NCBI GenBank assembly: GCA_903970465.1
Contig: CAJCIO010000083.1
Location: 1 to 37,030 of the forward strand
Length of the DNA stretch: 37,030 bases
Source: Gammaproteobacteria bacterium
Lineage (GTDB): Bacteria > Pseudomonadota > Gammaproteobacteria > Pseudomonadales > Pseudomonadaceae
Direction: 5' to 3'
Both the position numbers and the translations under genes were made by a program. Shown in pieces: positions 1 through 7,795 of this stretch. The notes beneath the pieces were generated by a model. It had not been told where the DNA came from. It worked only from the letters and a program-made list of their open reading frames with translations, and ran no database searches. Every line of letters starts with the position of its first letter. Positions within the stretch are counted from its first letter, which is position 1.

Positions 1-140
1 GCCGAATTTTTCCCATCATTTCCATGCTGATCACCTGGTGTTCTCCTGCTCGGAAAGTGAGCAGAAGCAATTGAACACCTGGGTCAGTTTTCAGTCGGCA
101 GAACAGCCTTTAATGGGTCAGTTTTCGGTCAGCGGCAACA
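1..140. mobile_element. Right end of a probable IS21-family insertion sequence
   Basis: The 12-base motif GGGTCAGTTTTC occurs twice, at 81-92 and 115-126, close to a sharp break at about 140 where relaxase coding sequence begins. Repeated short motifs at the ends and a terminal ...ACA are typical of IS21-family elements. No transposase ORF is visible because the element runs off the left edge. Frame-1 stops at 28-30 and 58-60 show that the relaxase reading frame does not continue into this stretch. The family assignment is from memory of IS21 end structure and is tentative; the boundary could be off by a few bases. Confidence 0.5.
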
Positions 141-1053
141 ACTCAACCAGCCCGGTGCCGCGGGATGGCTGACCCAGGACGCGCTCTGGCTGGTCAGCAA
201 GACGGTCACGGACAAGCTACCAGCCTATCTGCTGTCGCAATCGATTGAAGGTATTCCTTCATCCAACATCGCCGTGTTCGACGAACTGCAATCGCATGGA
301 CTGGTCGAATCTACCCCGGAAGGCAAAGCCATCTGGAGCGCCCTTGTCATGCAGGGCGACTGGCAGCAGAGTTTCACTTTTCTGCGCCTTCAGCCGGCTT
401 TGATATGGGGAAGCGAAGATCGACCTGAGGCTTTCAGCGGAACGGTGAGCGTTTCCCTTGATGACAATCAGTCCAATGCTCCCGTATCACCACTCTCCCC
501 TAAGGTAGTCAGTTCAAGGCCAACTCAAGGCCGATCGCAGCCCGACCAAATCACTATTGAAGATGCAGACTACTTAGGATCGTTGCTGGATATGTTCGAG
601 GTAGAGAAGCCGGAGGCCAGCGATGAACCGTCCGAAGTCGCTCTAAAAATATCAAACCCTCCTGTGAAGAACGCTGGTCAGGTTTTCCTGAATTGGGTTA
701 GGGATGGCATCCAGAGCCACAAGCTGATCATCAATGATAGCAAAGCGAAAATCCACACGGTGGGTGGCAGCGTATTTCTGGTGACACCTGGCCTCTTTCA
801 ACGCTATGTGAGGGAGTTTCCTGGAGCCTCCCAGAGGACCGATCACGAAAGTGAAGAATGGCGATGGGTGCAGAAGGAGTTCGAAAGTTTAAAACTACAT
901 AAAAAAAGAGATAACGGACTAAATATTTGGAGCTGTAAGATTGAAGGACCCAGAAAATCCTCGAAACTTAAAGGATACTTGATTGAAGACACACAAATAA
1001 TCTTTGACGAGTGCCCAAGTGACAATTTTTACCTGTCACTCGAAAAAGACTAG
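141..1053 (+). pseudogene. traI: MobH/TraI-type relaxase, C-terminal fragment
   Basis: This is the 3' part of a conjugative relaxase of the TraI_2 / MobH type found on Pseudomonas ICEs. The in-frame coding sequence starts at the insertion-sequence boundary with WLTQDALWLVSKTVTDKL and passes through IPSSNIAVFDELQ. After a low-complexity linker comes the conserved C-terminal (TraI_2_C) domain, including FLNWVRDGIQSHKL, VFLVTPGLF and a GYLIED near the end. The N-terminal HD-like relaxase domain is absent, so nicking at oriT cannot be supplied by this copy. A GTG at 274 could start a 259-residue product, but no normal start for the family is present. The gene converges on the defence operon: its TAG stop and that of the facing gene share the tetramer CTAG (1050-1053). 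In related ICEs the relaxase and integrase often flank a cargo region, which fits here. Confidence 0.8.
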
Positions 1054-1970
1054 CTCCTCACACCACCATCACACCAGGCAGTAAAAAGATGTACCTTCCC
1101 TACACCGCTAGATCTGCCATGAGAACGACGTGGATAATCGTATCGAACGGAGACACCACGATGTTCAGCTGCAAATAAAGCAGCCGCGATCGCTGCAGGC
1201 TTAGTGCCAAGCGGAGCAACTTCGAATGAAGAGCTACAATCCCTCGACCTATAAAGCATCGACAAGACCTCATAGCATGAATATGGATTATTAGCACCAG
1301 CATAAAGAATTTCTTCAACCTGCTGATCTAACAGAATTGATGCATTTTCCATCAAAGAATGAGTTTCCCATTCTGTTTTAAATGGAGGGATACCGAAAAC
1401 AACATTAAACCTCTTTAAAACCTCAGGTTCCGAATCAGCGATTAAATTACGTAAGCGTGCACCTTCGAAACCGACAAAAACAGTAACACTTCCAACGCTA
1501 TTAGGGTTTATTTGCAAATTTATAAAACCCGGAATAGGATAGTAATCAGACGCATAGCTGTCACTCAACTGGAACTCATGCCTAGTTTTAGAACCACTAG
1601 CGCCATTATAAGAGTTCGGCTCAGCATAAAGAAAATAAAAAGTAACTTCTTCTCCAAGCAACAGATATCCTCGAATTATCAGTAACAAGTCAGGAAAATC
1701 TAAAGTAGTCGCATCAAAAAGAATATTTTTAGCCGGAAACTCGAGTGCAATATTCTCGACCTCATTCGCCCTCCAGCTTTTTCCACCAATGTGAATTTTA
1801 TACTCCGAAGCGGCATAGTTTACATTTAGCGTTCTAATTGCAGCTCTAGTCGCTATCGATAGGCAATGGTCGCCTCGTTCATCCACGACCGCGCCGACAA
1901 ATGCCACATCGTATGATGCACTTTTAAAAGCATCATCCGCACACACTGACACCCAACTAAAATTCATCAT
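1050..1970 (-). CDS. Rossmann-like protein with GTKP motif (gene A of defence operon)
   Basis: This is a 306-residue protein of unknown function. Visible elements are a hydrophobic strand-like FDATTLDFPDLLLII (about 85-99), a second strand and turn VFVGFEGARLR (about 165-175), VVFGIPPF (about 190-197) and a late FEVAPLGTKP (about 249-258). The last is followed by a small-residue helix and the tail segment SGVGKVHLF. Alternating strands and glycine turns suggest an alpha/beta Rossmann fold. The GTKP turn recalls the GGTK motif of CARF-type ligand-binding domains, which is an analogy and not a proven homology. It is the last gene of the operon and is coupled to the ATPase upstream. An ATG at 1970 lies two bases after that gene's stop; ATG 1967 or TTG 1976 are alternatives, and none has a strong ribosome-binding site. 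Base composition is AT-rich relative to the chromosome. Confidence 0.65.
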   Translation of the reverse strand: MMNFSWVSVCADDAFKSASYDVAFVGAVVDERGDHCLSIATRAAIRTLNVNYAASEYKIHIGGKSWRANEVENIALEFPAKNILFDATTLDFPDLLLIIRGYLLLGEEVTFYFLYAEPNSYNGASGSKTRHEFQLSDSYASDYYPIPGFINLQINPNSVGSVTVFVGFEGARLRNLIADSEPEVLKRFNVVFGIPPFKTEWETHSLMENASILLDQQVEEILYAGANNPYSCYEVLSMLYRSRDCSSSFEVAPLGTKPAAIAAALFAAEHRGVSVRYDYPRRSHGRSSGVGKVHLFTAWCDGGVRS

Positions 1971-1972
1971 AC

Positions 1973-3979
1973 TCAAAACAACTTATAATTTATTCCGACT
2001 TCTGTCTCAGTCGGTTCTTCCCATTTATCCACGTAATCCTTGAGAAGAGCTTTAAACTGCTCCCCAGAGCCGACATATAAAGTATTAACCTCGCTAGCAG
2101 AGAGTGAAAGCTTGCGCTTCTTTCTATAACTTATTCCAAAATACGGAGCAAAAATCGGGTTCGGAACATAGTCGTTTTGCATGATATCATAATCACTCTT
2201 ATTTTTAGTATCAGAAGTTTCATACAAAACAGACCACATAAGCCCATCCTTAATTAAAGAAACCACCTCACTATCTAATGCAACTCGTTGGCTATCGTTG
2301 ATAGAAAAGTGATTTATCTCGGGCTCGCTCTGACTAGGTCGCCGCTGAGCAGACTCGAATATACTACCCAAACGCATAATCATGCTGTGTAGCTTTTTCC
2401 CGCTTGTCCCTGCTCGCTCTACCTCATCAAGCAATTTGCTACTTACCGCAAACGCAGCCGATGCCTGAGTTTTTGAGGTTATTACCAGCGCCGACGAATC
2501 TGACATCTCGCCATTAGCATTTGCCTCAAGTAAGGTTTTATGACAAAGCTCCTGAAAATACCGCAAGTTAGGTTTCGAAAGCCCACAGAATCTGCCAAAT
2601 CCGGCATATAATAGACAGTCTTTCTGGGGGAGGCCTTTATACAGATACAGTAAAGATCCGAACAATGTATTCTCAACCCAACCACCCTCTTTACAAAATA
2701 GACTTAACGCCCTTGTTTTATCATTTTTTGTTTTTTTCAATTCTTCCAAAATTACCGCAGTCGAGGTTGAGTTCCGACTTAGGATACTAGCGGATACGAC
2801 GGAAACATCAGGAGTTATCCCTTCAAAAAATTGCTCTATAGGAATACCTTCGTCCCCTCGCTTTACTAGCGCTTTTTTAATAGTAGTAACAATCCTATTT
2901 TTCAATGCTTTATCTGAAACAGAAAGATTAGCTACATCTCGAGCAGACATTTGGGGAAAAATTTGTCTGGCTTTTCCCAAGACCGCTGCCTTGTAAACGG
3001 CTGTATTTCTGGCTTCAATATGGCCGGGATCAAACAGAGACTCTTTATTAAAATCGCCCAGTGCCAGTTCATATCCTTCGTTCTGTAGCCGTAACAGCAT
3101 CACCTCTGCGGCTAGCAGATCAAAACCTTGATCACTACGACCCAGCTCTAGTTCAATATTAATAGTTCTGTAGTCATGCGGTTCAATTAACTGTTCCTGT
3201 GTACTAGTCAAAAATTCGGAAATTGCATGAGAGCGAACCGAAAAATTAATGCAATATTGATCATCCGGCTGCTTGACGTAATCGTTAATAATTACCTGTT
3301 GCGCAACCTGTAGATTCTCAAACTCATCAACAAAGACCCTAAAGAAGCATCCTTCAAGGCGAGGATCACTTGAGGAGATAGAAGCTATCAAGCTCTTAAA
3401 TACGCTTTTAAAACTAAACATTATCGGCCGACTAAGAGACGGATTTTGAACCCACAACTCGAACTCGGCGAGCTTCTCCTCTACAAAATCTCGGATATCA
3501 TAAAAAGTTTCAACACCTTCGCCTAAGTATCGTTTTGCTGCAGCTGGAATACTCGCGCCTCTAATATCCAACACACCAGACTCCAGTGAAGCATGGGAAA
3601 TGCTCACCAGACTTTTCTCAAGTTCCCCCAAAACACAAAGGGCAAAATAATAAGAAAAAACAGTGTCCGCATCATCATCTAACCACGCACTTGTTAACAA
3701 CTTACAAAATCTAATATCAGGCTTCCAGTACAGACCTATAAACTTTAGAGACTGATCAGGAACGCTAGCCCTATTTGCACTAAACACACTGGGATGACAC
3801 AAATAACGCATTAGCATAGTTTTTCCGCAGCCACGCCCACCTTCAATTTTTACTGCTTTTTTTTCTTTAAAAATACTTAAGGATGAAAAAAAATGTGGAA
3901 CAATGAATTGACCCCAAACATCATCTGGTAACAGCTCAGCTCTATTGCGCAAAAAAGCATCAACAATATTTTTGTCCAT
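1973..3979 (-). CDS. ORC/Cdc6-like AAA+ ATPase (gene B of defence operon)
   Basis: The protein has 668 residues, with an N-terminal P-loop GGRGCGKTMLMRY (47-59) and a Walker B strand RVFVDEFENL (about 214-223) whose DE pair would coordinate and activate water for ATP hydrolysis. The sequence after Walker B, FSVRSHAISEF, is compatible with a sensor-1 strand. The remaining 400 residues are helical with no motif I recognise. The P-loop layout resembles ATPases annotated in databases as ORC-CDC6 family. It is probably a DNA- or partner-responsive molecular switch in a conflict system. It starts 3 bases after the PRTase-like gene ends, and its stop lies just before gene A, so the three are almost certainly co-translated. 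The P-loop closely matches that of gene E (6074-7795), suggesting two diverged ATPases of one superfamily in the same operon. Confidence 0.8.
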   Translation of the reverse strand: MDKNIVDAFLRNRAELLPDDVWGQFIVPHFFSSLSIFKEKKAVKIEGGRGCGKTMLMRYLCHPSVFSANRASVPDQSLKFIGLYWKPDIRFCKLLTSAWLDDDADTVFSYYFALCVLGELEKSLVSISHASLESGVLDIRGASIPAAAKRYLGEGVETFYDIRDFVEEKLAEFELWVQNPSLSRPIMFSFKSVFKSLIASISSSDPRLEGCFFRVFVDEFENLQVAQQVIINDYVKQPDDQYCINFSVRSHAISEFLTSTQEQLIEPHDYRTINIELELGRSDQGFDLLAAEVMLLRLQNEGYELALGDFNKESLFDPGHIEARNTAVYKAAVLGKARQIFPQMSARDVANLSVSDKALKNRIVTTIKKALVKRGDEGIPIEQFFEGITPDVSVVSASILSRNSTSTAVILEELKKTKNDKTRALSLFCKEGGWVENTLFGSLLYLYKGLPQKDCLLYAGFGRFCGLSKPNLRYFQELCHKTLLEANANGEMSDSSALVITSKTQASAAFAVSSKLLDEVERAGTSGKKLHSMIMRLGSIFESAQRRPSQSEPEINHFSINDSQRVALDSEVVSLIKDGLMWSVLYETSDTKNKSDYDIMQNDYVPNPIFAPYFGISYRKKRKLSLSASEVNTLYVGSGEQFKALLKDYVDKWEEPTETEVGINYKLF

Positions 3980-3982
3980 TAC

Positions 3983-4900
3983 TTAGCCCCGATTAATCAG
4001 CGGACACCATTGTCCTTTGGATGTCCAGTAGGCAGCGAGCGTGTTGTTCGGTATAGTTCTATTGAAAGCAATCGTCAAGTCCAGATCAAACTCGGATCGC
4101 TTTAAAACTACTCCCTTTGACAACAACACATCATTATAATAAAAATCTTTGACATCCTTAATACTATTATATTCATCTCTTCCCCACATTACGCCATTCG
4201 GTATTGATGCGAAAAACCCATGGGATCCGGATAAAACTTCTGCACAGTCAAAATTCACAAAAGAATAATCTTTTGTGATTTTAGCCACACCCACCGAATG
4301 TGCCATAAATGAAAGCAGAATTACGTTACGACTTACAGCCCATTGTTCTACGCCATAGTACTTAAAAAATTTTTCCGCTTGTTTTCCAGTGCCCACAAAA
4401 TCATCAACCAGCACCAACCACTCAATGTACTGCGGTAATTTGGCCACATCCTCTGGTCGAACCGTTATTCCCTTGTTCACCAATCCATCTTCCCTGAAAT
4501 TTCTAAGTAACGCTGCACCACTTTTGCCAGGAGTTTTATCAAACCCGCCGTCTACAGAGACAAACCTAATCGGCAAATCAAAGTTACCTTTCTTTAATCC
4601 GTTTAAAAAATCATCTACGGTTATCGGCACCTTATATCCCGAGCGCTGTAAAGCAGTTGCCAGCTGCATTTCTAGCATATGCCGCCTCATACTCTTTAGC
4701 ATGTCAGGAGATCGATATATGAACGCATCAAGAAGATGCGCCGCAAGATAAAGAGCTCGTGGACTTGAGAAGTTGTTCAGCCAGCCCTGCAACTCATAGT
4801 GTTTTATTCCAGAGAGAATATTTTTACGGATGAGTAGCTCAACTTTTTGCTTAGTATCACTGAAAAACCGCTCTTTCCCTGGGGGAATTTCAAATGACAT
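3983..4900 (-). CDS. Phosphoribosyltransferase-like protein (gene C of defence operon)
   Basis: The protein has 305 residues. The type-I phosphoribosyltransferase PRPP-binding signature is clear: VLVDDFVGTGKQ (about 163-174), a hydrophobic strand, two acidic residues and then a T/G loop. A helical N-terminal region precedes it, and the C-terminal half (VNFDCAEVL, FFASIPNG) is family-specific. There is no recognisable purine, pyrimidine or ComF partner nearby, so a salvage role is unlikely. PRTase-like domains of this kind occur in bacterial conflict operons beside ORC/Cdc6-type ATPases, exactly the context here. Whether it makes, breaks or only binds a PRPP-derived nucleotide is unknown. I chose the ATG at 4900 because GAGGGAAAGG lies just upstream; an upstream in-frame ATG at 4963 would add 21 poorly conserved-looking residues. 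Confidence 0.75.
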   Translation of the reverse strand: MSFEIPPGKERFFSDTKQKVELLIRKNILSGIKHYELQGWLNNFSSPRALYLAAHLLDAFIYRSPDMLKSMRRHMLEMQLATALQRSGYKVPITVDDFLNGLKKGNFDLPIRFVSVDGGFDKTPGKSGAALLRNFREDGLVNKGITVRPEDVAKLPQYIEWLVLVDDFVGTGKQAEKFFKYYGVEQWAVSRNVILLSFMAHSVGVAKITKDYSFVNFDCAEVLSGSHGFFASIPNGVMWGRDEYNSIKDVKDFYYNDVLLSKGVVLKRSEFDLDLTIAFNRTIPNNTLAAYWTSKGQWCPLINRG

Positions 4901-5022
4901 TACCTTTCCCTCACTCGCTGTTCCTTTGGACAAACTAGATCTGCACCAGACCCATATAGCCAAAACAATGGATTTCTTATCTATGGAGAAAGTTTGACAA
5001 TCGCTACGAAACAGCTCTTGCT
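4901..5022 (-). other. 122-base gap between genes D and C
   Basis: This is the only gap over 100 bases inside the six-gene block. Read on the minus strand it is AT-rich and contains promoter-like words (TTGTCA near 4980-4990 and TATATG nearer gene C), but no pair has good spacing, so I do not call a promoter. It may be where a second transcript (C-B-A) begins, or simply where two originally separate modules were joined. No terminator hairpin with a T-tract is seen. Confidence 0.3.
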
Positions 5023-6012
5023 TTATACATTATTAGCATCCTGTGAAGTATTTCTTTTTTGCCCTTTTGGCTTACGTTCGGGTAAATTCGCAATTTCAGG
5101 CTTCAATGCAGAATAAAATTTTTCATAGGCGGCGCGTAGCGTCATTGACTTATAAACATCCTCTTTAGAGCTGAATATTTTATAATACTTACTGAATCTC
5201 TTCTTATCCTTTGCATATACCCAAAGCCATTCAGCCTCATAACATACGCCACCTGAGTCATCTCTATTTTTTACGGACCGCTCAAGCAAAAACTTAAACA
5301 CATAGTTGTTAATTGATCGCACAAAGTTATCAACTATGAATGCAATCTTATCCACATCCTCTGCCAACAACAAGATTGGTTTCTCTAGCGACTTAGTATG
5401 TGCTGCCAACCCAAGCCGTATTGCATTTTTTGACCCCAACTTGCCAAATCGATGCACGCAGCAGTGACGAAGCTCACAGACCTTCTTGAACTCTTGAGAT
5501 GGAAGAATCAATGGGTTTGGGCGATTACCCTTCATCCCTATGAGCTCTTTGAGCGTTTCAAAAACGTTATAAGGACTAGCAAGAGAAAAATCCTCTAGAA
5601 GAGCTTCTGGCAGAATTTCTTTTTTATGGTGTAAAGCTGCCGCATACGATACGCTTTTCTCAGAGACTAGTGCCGATATATATTCATCACAATGAATTAA
5701 TTTTCGTATCAGCGCCCGGATATAACTTTCAGCTGCAGAGACATAACCAAGCAATATCAAATTACCTAGGACTGGACTATAGTCACTAGTAACCAATTTA
5801 TTTAACTGTTTAGTATTCGTTATGAATAGATCGATTGGTGATAGATTATTATCACTATGGCCAACATCAAACTTACTACTCGTCTCAAATGGTGAGGTTA
5901 TGGCTTCTAGTTTACATAGCTCAAAAAATTCTTTTGAAGCTATTTCTGTTGCACTTTCCGACGTGGTTGCTCCTTCTGGCAACACACCTCCTAGTTTTCT
6001 TCGCAAACTCAT
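5023..6012 (-). CDS. HEPN-domain putative ribonuclease (gene D of defence operon)
   Basis: The protein has 329 residues. It has the HEPN RNase signature Rx4H with a polar residue after the arginine: R182-H-C-C-V-H187, in the helix KVCELRHCCVHRFG. An upstream helix GYVSAAESYIRALIRKLI (about 89-106) resembles the first helices of RiboL-PSP/MAE_28990-type HEPN domains. A C-terminal region (about 230-329) is basic, ends in a Lys/Arg-rich tail, and may contact nucleic acid or a partner. HEPN proteins usually cut RNA as dimers and act as toxic effectors, so by inference this is the effector of the operon. The start ATG has AAAGGGATGAGCG before it, a good ribosome-binding site. It lies 61 bases downstream of the zinc-ribbon ATPase and 122 bases upstream of the PRTase-like gene. 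A non-catalytic scaffold role cannot be excluded. Confidence 0.7.
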   Translation of the reverse strand: MSLRRKLGGVLPEGATTSESATEIASKEFFELCKLEAITSPFETSSKFDVGHSDNNLSPIDLFITNTKQLNKLVTSDYSPVLGNLILLGYVSAAESYIRALIRKLIHCDEYISALVSEKSVSYAAALHHKKEILPEALLEDFSLASPYNVFETLKELIGMKGNRPNPLILPSQEFKKVCELRHCCVHRFGKLGSKNAIRLGLAAHTKSLEKPILLLAEDVDKIAFIVDNFVRSINNYVFKFLLERSVKNRDDSGGVCYEAEWLWVYAKDKKRFSKYYKIFSSKEDVYKSMTLRAAYEKFYSALKPEIANLPERKPKGQKRNTSQDANNV

Positions 6013-6073
6013 CGCTCATCCCTTTGGAAGCTAATCCATAACCATCACAACAACTAGCCTAAGGCTCTCACAG

Positions 6074-7795
6074 TCACGACAAAAACTCATCAACGTAAAG
6101 AAGTACATTACTAATTATTTTATCTGCAGTTTTACGCCCGACCCTGCGCAGTTTCCTTAGCTCAGTCCCAGGATCTTGCATAGAAAGAATATCCCCTACA
6201 GTTTTCGCCCCATCTAAACCAGTGATAACTTTACTTTGCCACGATGTCAGCCTTGGAAGATTTGACAACTCTAACGCCATGCATTTATTAAATGTTGATT
6301 CGTCAACAAGCAAGCTACCACACTGATGGCAAAACCGTTGCGTGTCAGTCAATCGGATAGCACTGCACTTTCGACATGGGGGTAAAGTAAGCTGTAATTT
6401 CTGAAGTAACTCTTCTCCCAGAAGAGTTTTAGAGGTCCGTCGAACAGGGTGCTTAACGTTTTTACGCCCTATGAAGTCAATGATATGCTGAGGGGAGAAC
6501 CCATGTGAGCCTTGGCTGAAGACGCGATTTCTTATCAATAAAGCCAAATGTGGAATGTAACGCTCATATGACCTATCCTCTCCGTGAGAGACATTTGGGA
6601 GTTTCAAGAGCAAACCGACTTCAACAAGCAGGCTAATCATTCTATTGAATAGAGGATTTTCTTCCTCCTCTATCCCAACAATAATTTGTTTTTGCGTCGT
6701 TTTCTTAACGGGAGAGTTAGCGTCTTTTATTAACTCAACGATCCTGTTTAACGTTGCTTCGCCTGTATCGATTATACTTTCCAATCGAGGCAACTTACTT
6801 ACTAGTGATCTATACTCACTCAGTCGAACGCTTGTATATTTCTCAATGAGCTTATTAAATTTCTGCTGTGAACTTCGAGAACTATCAGAGTGATATTCTC
6901 GAAGCATCATCAAGTAGGCTCGAGGTATTCCAAAAGCCGCATATTTTAGAAGTTGAGAGATATCCTCCGGTATTTTCTCATACTCATTGAATCGCTTTTG
7001 TGCGATCGCACCCAACACTAAAGCGTAGTTGTCCGCCTCAATAGAAAGCCAAGCATCAACACTTTCAGCCTCATGTGCTACGTGAAACTTCGGGCCATAC
7101 TCTGTAGTTCCAGGATACACCGATGCCTTTGGGGATATACGGGACGTTTTCAGTGTTCTAACAATATCAAAAAATTCGTAAAGATATTCAGGCGTTAGGG
7201 TTATTGCAGCATCATCAAGTAAAACAACTACTCGTTTTCTTTCTAACCATTCAGTCAAAGAATGAAGCGCGCTTGTCACGCCGGAAACACTTATTTTCTC
7301 TACCAGAAATTCCAAATCAGATGTAGGTGATAAGCTTTGCTCTAGCCGCTCAACGATGCTTTCTAGGTCTTGTTTTGTAGCAATCAGGATTGAGCTCAAA
7401 TCGAGTTCTTGATCATCCTCGATATCACACGTCACTTCATGAGCGGCAATAAGTATTTTGGCTAGCACCCAAATATTAAAAAGTGCAATTGCGTTAGGCT
7501 TCGACTTTAGCAAGGGCTCGAGCCGAAAATACTTATTGAACGAGACATAAATAGCTAAGGGTAATGACTCATCCCCCTTACATTTAGTCCAAGCATAACG
7601 CATTAAATGCGTTTTCCCACAACCGCGGGGACCTACAATCAACTTGGTTCCCCGAGAAATCAGAGCAGTATAAATACTCTTGTAAAAATCGCCATCCTGC
7701 ACCGTACACGCTAGAAGTTCACTTTCTTCTAGATAATCCGCACGTTCTTCTAAAAAAGACGTAAGCTCTTCAACTTCCAATTGTTGTTTTGCCAT
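6074..7795 (-). CDS. ORC/Cdc6-like AAA+ ATPase with zinc ribbon and HhH (gene E of defence operon)
   Basis: The protein has 573 residues. Walker A is GPRGCGKTHLMRY (55-67) and Walker B is VVVLLDDA (189-196). The middle third is helical and probably a winged-helix region. A four-cysteine zinc ribbon follows: C474, C477, C489, C492 (CRKC, then FCHQCG). At the C-terminus LRKLRRVGRKTADKII (about 547-562) fits a helix-hairpin-helix, a non-specific DNA backbone-binding element. The layout therefore suggests an ATP-driven switch that touches DNA directly. The ATG at 7795 overlaps the methyltransferase stop as TAATG, so the two are translationally coupled, which argues that they work together. Its P-loop is nearly the same as that of gene B, though the two proteins differ in the rest of their length. 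Composition is AT-rich like its neighbours. Confidence 0.8.
   Translation of the reverse strand: MAKQQLEVEELTSFLEERADYLEESELLACTVQDGDFYKSIYTALISRGTKLIVGPRGCGKTHLMRYAWTKCKGDESLPLAIYVSFNKYFRLEPLLKSKPNAIALFNIWVLAKILIAAHEVTCDIEDDQELDLSSILIATKQDLESIVERLEQSLSPTSDLEFLVEKISVSGVTSALHSLTEWLERKRVVVLLDDAAITLTPEYLYEFFDIVRTLKTSRISPKASVYPGTTEYGPKFHVAHEAESVDAWLSIEADNYALVLGAIAQKRFNEYEKIPEDISQLLKYAAFGIPRAYLMMLREYHSDSSRSSQQKFNKLIEKYTSVRLSEYRSLVSKLPRLESIIDTGEATLNRIVELIKDANSPVKKTTQKQIIVGIEEEENPLFNRMISLLVEVGLLLKLPNVSHGEDRSYERYIPHLALLIRNRVFSQGSHGFSPQHIIDFIGRKNVKHPVRRTSKTLLGEELLQKLQLTLPPCRKCSAIRLTDTQRFCHQCGSLLVDESTFNKCMALELSNLPRLTSWQSKVITGLDGAKTVGDILSMQDPGTELRKLRRVGRKTADKIISNVLLYVDEFLS

Noticed and set aside
3983..4963. 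Upstream ATG at 4963 as the start of the PRTase-like gene
   Set aside because: The ATG at 4900 has the better ribosome-binding site, and the extra 21 residues look unconserved.
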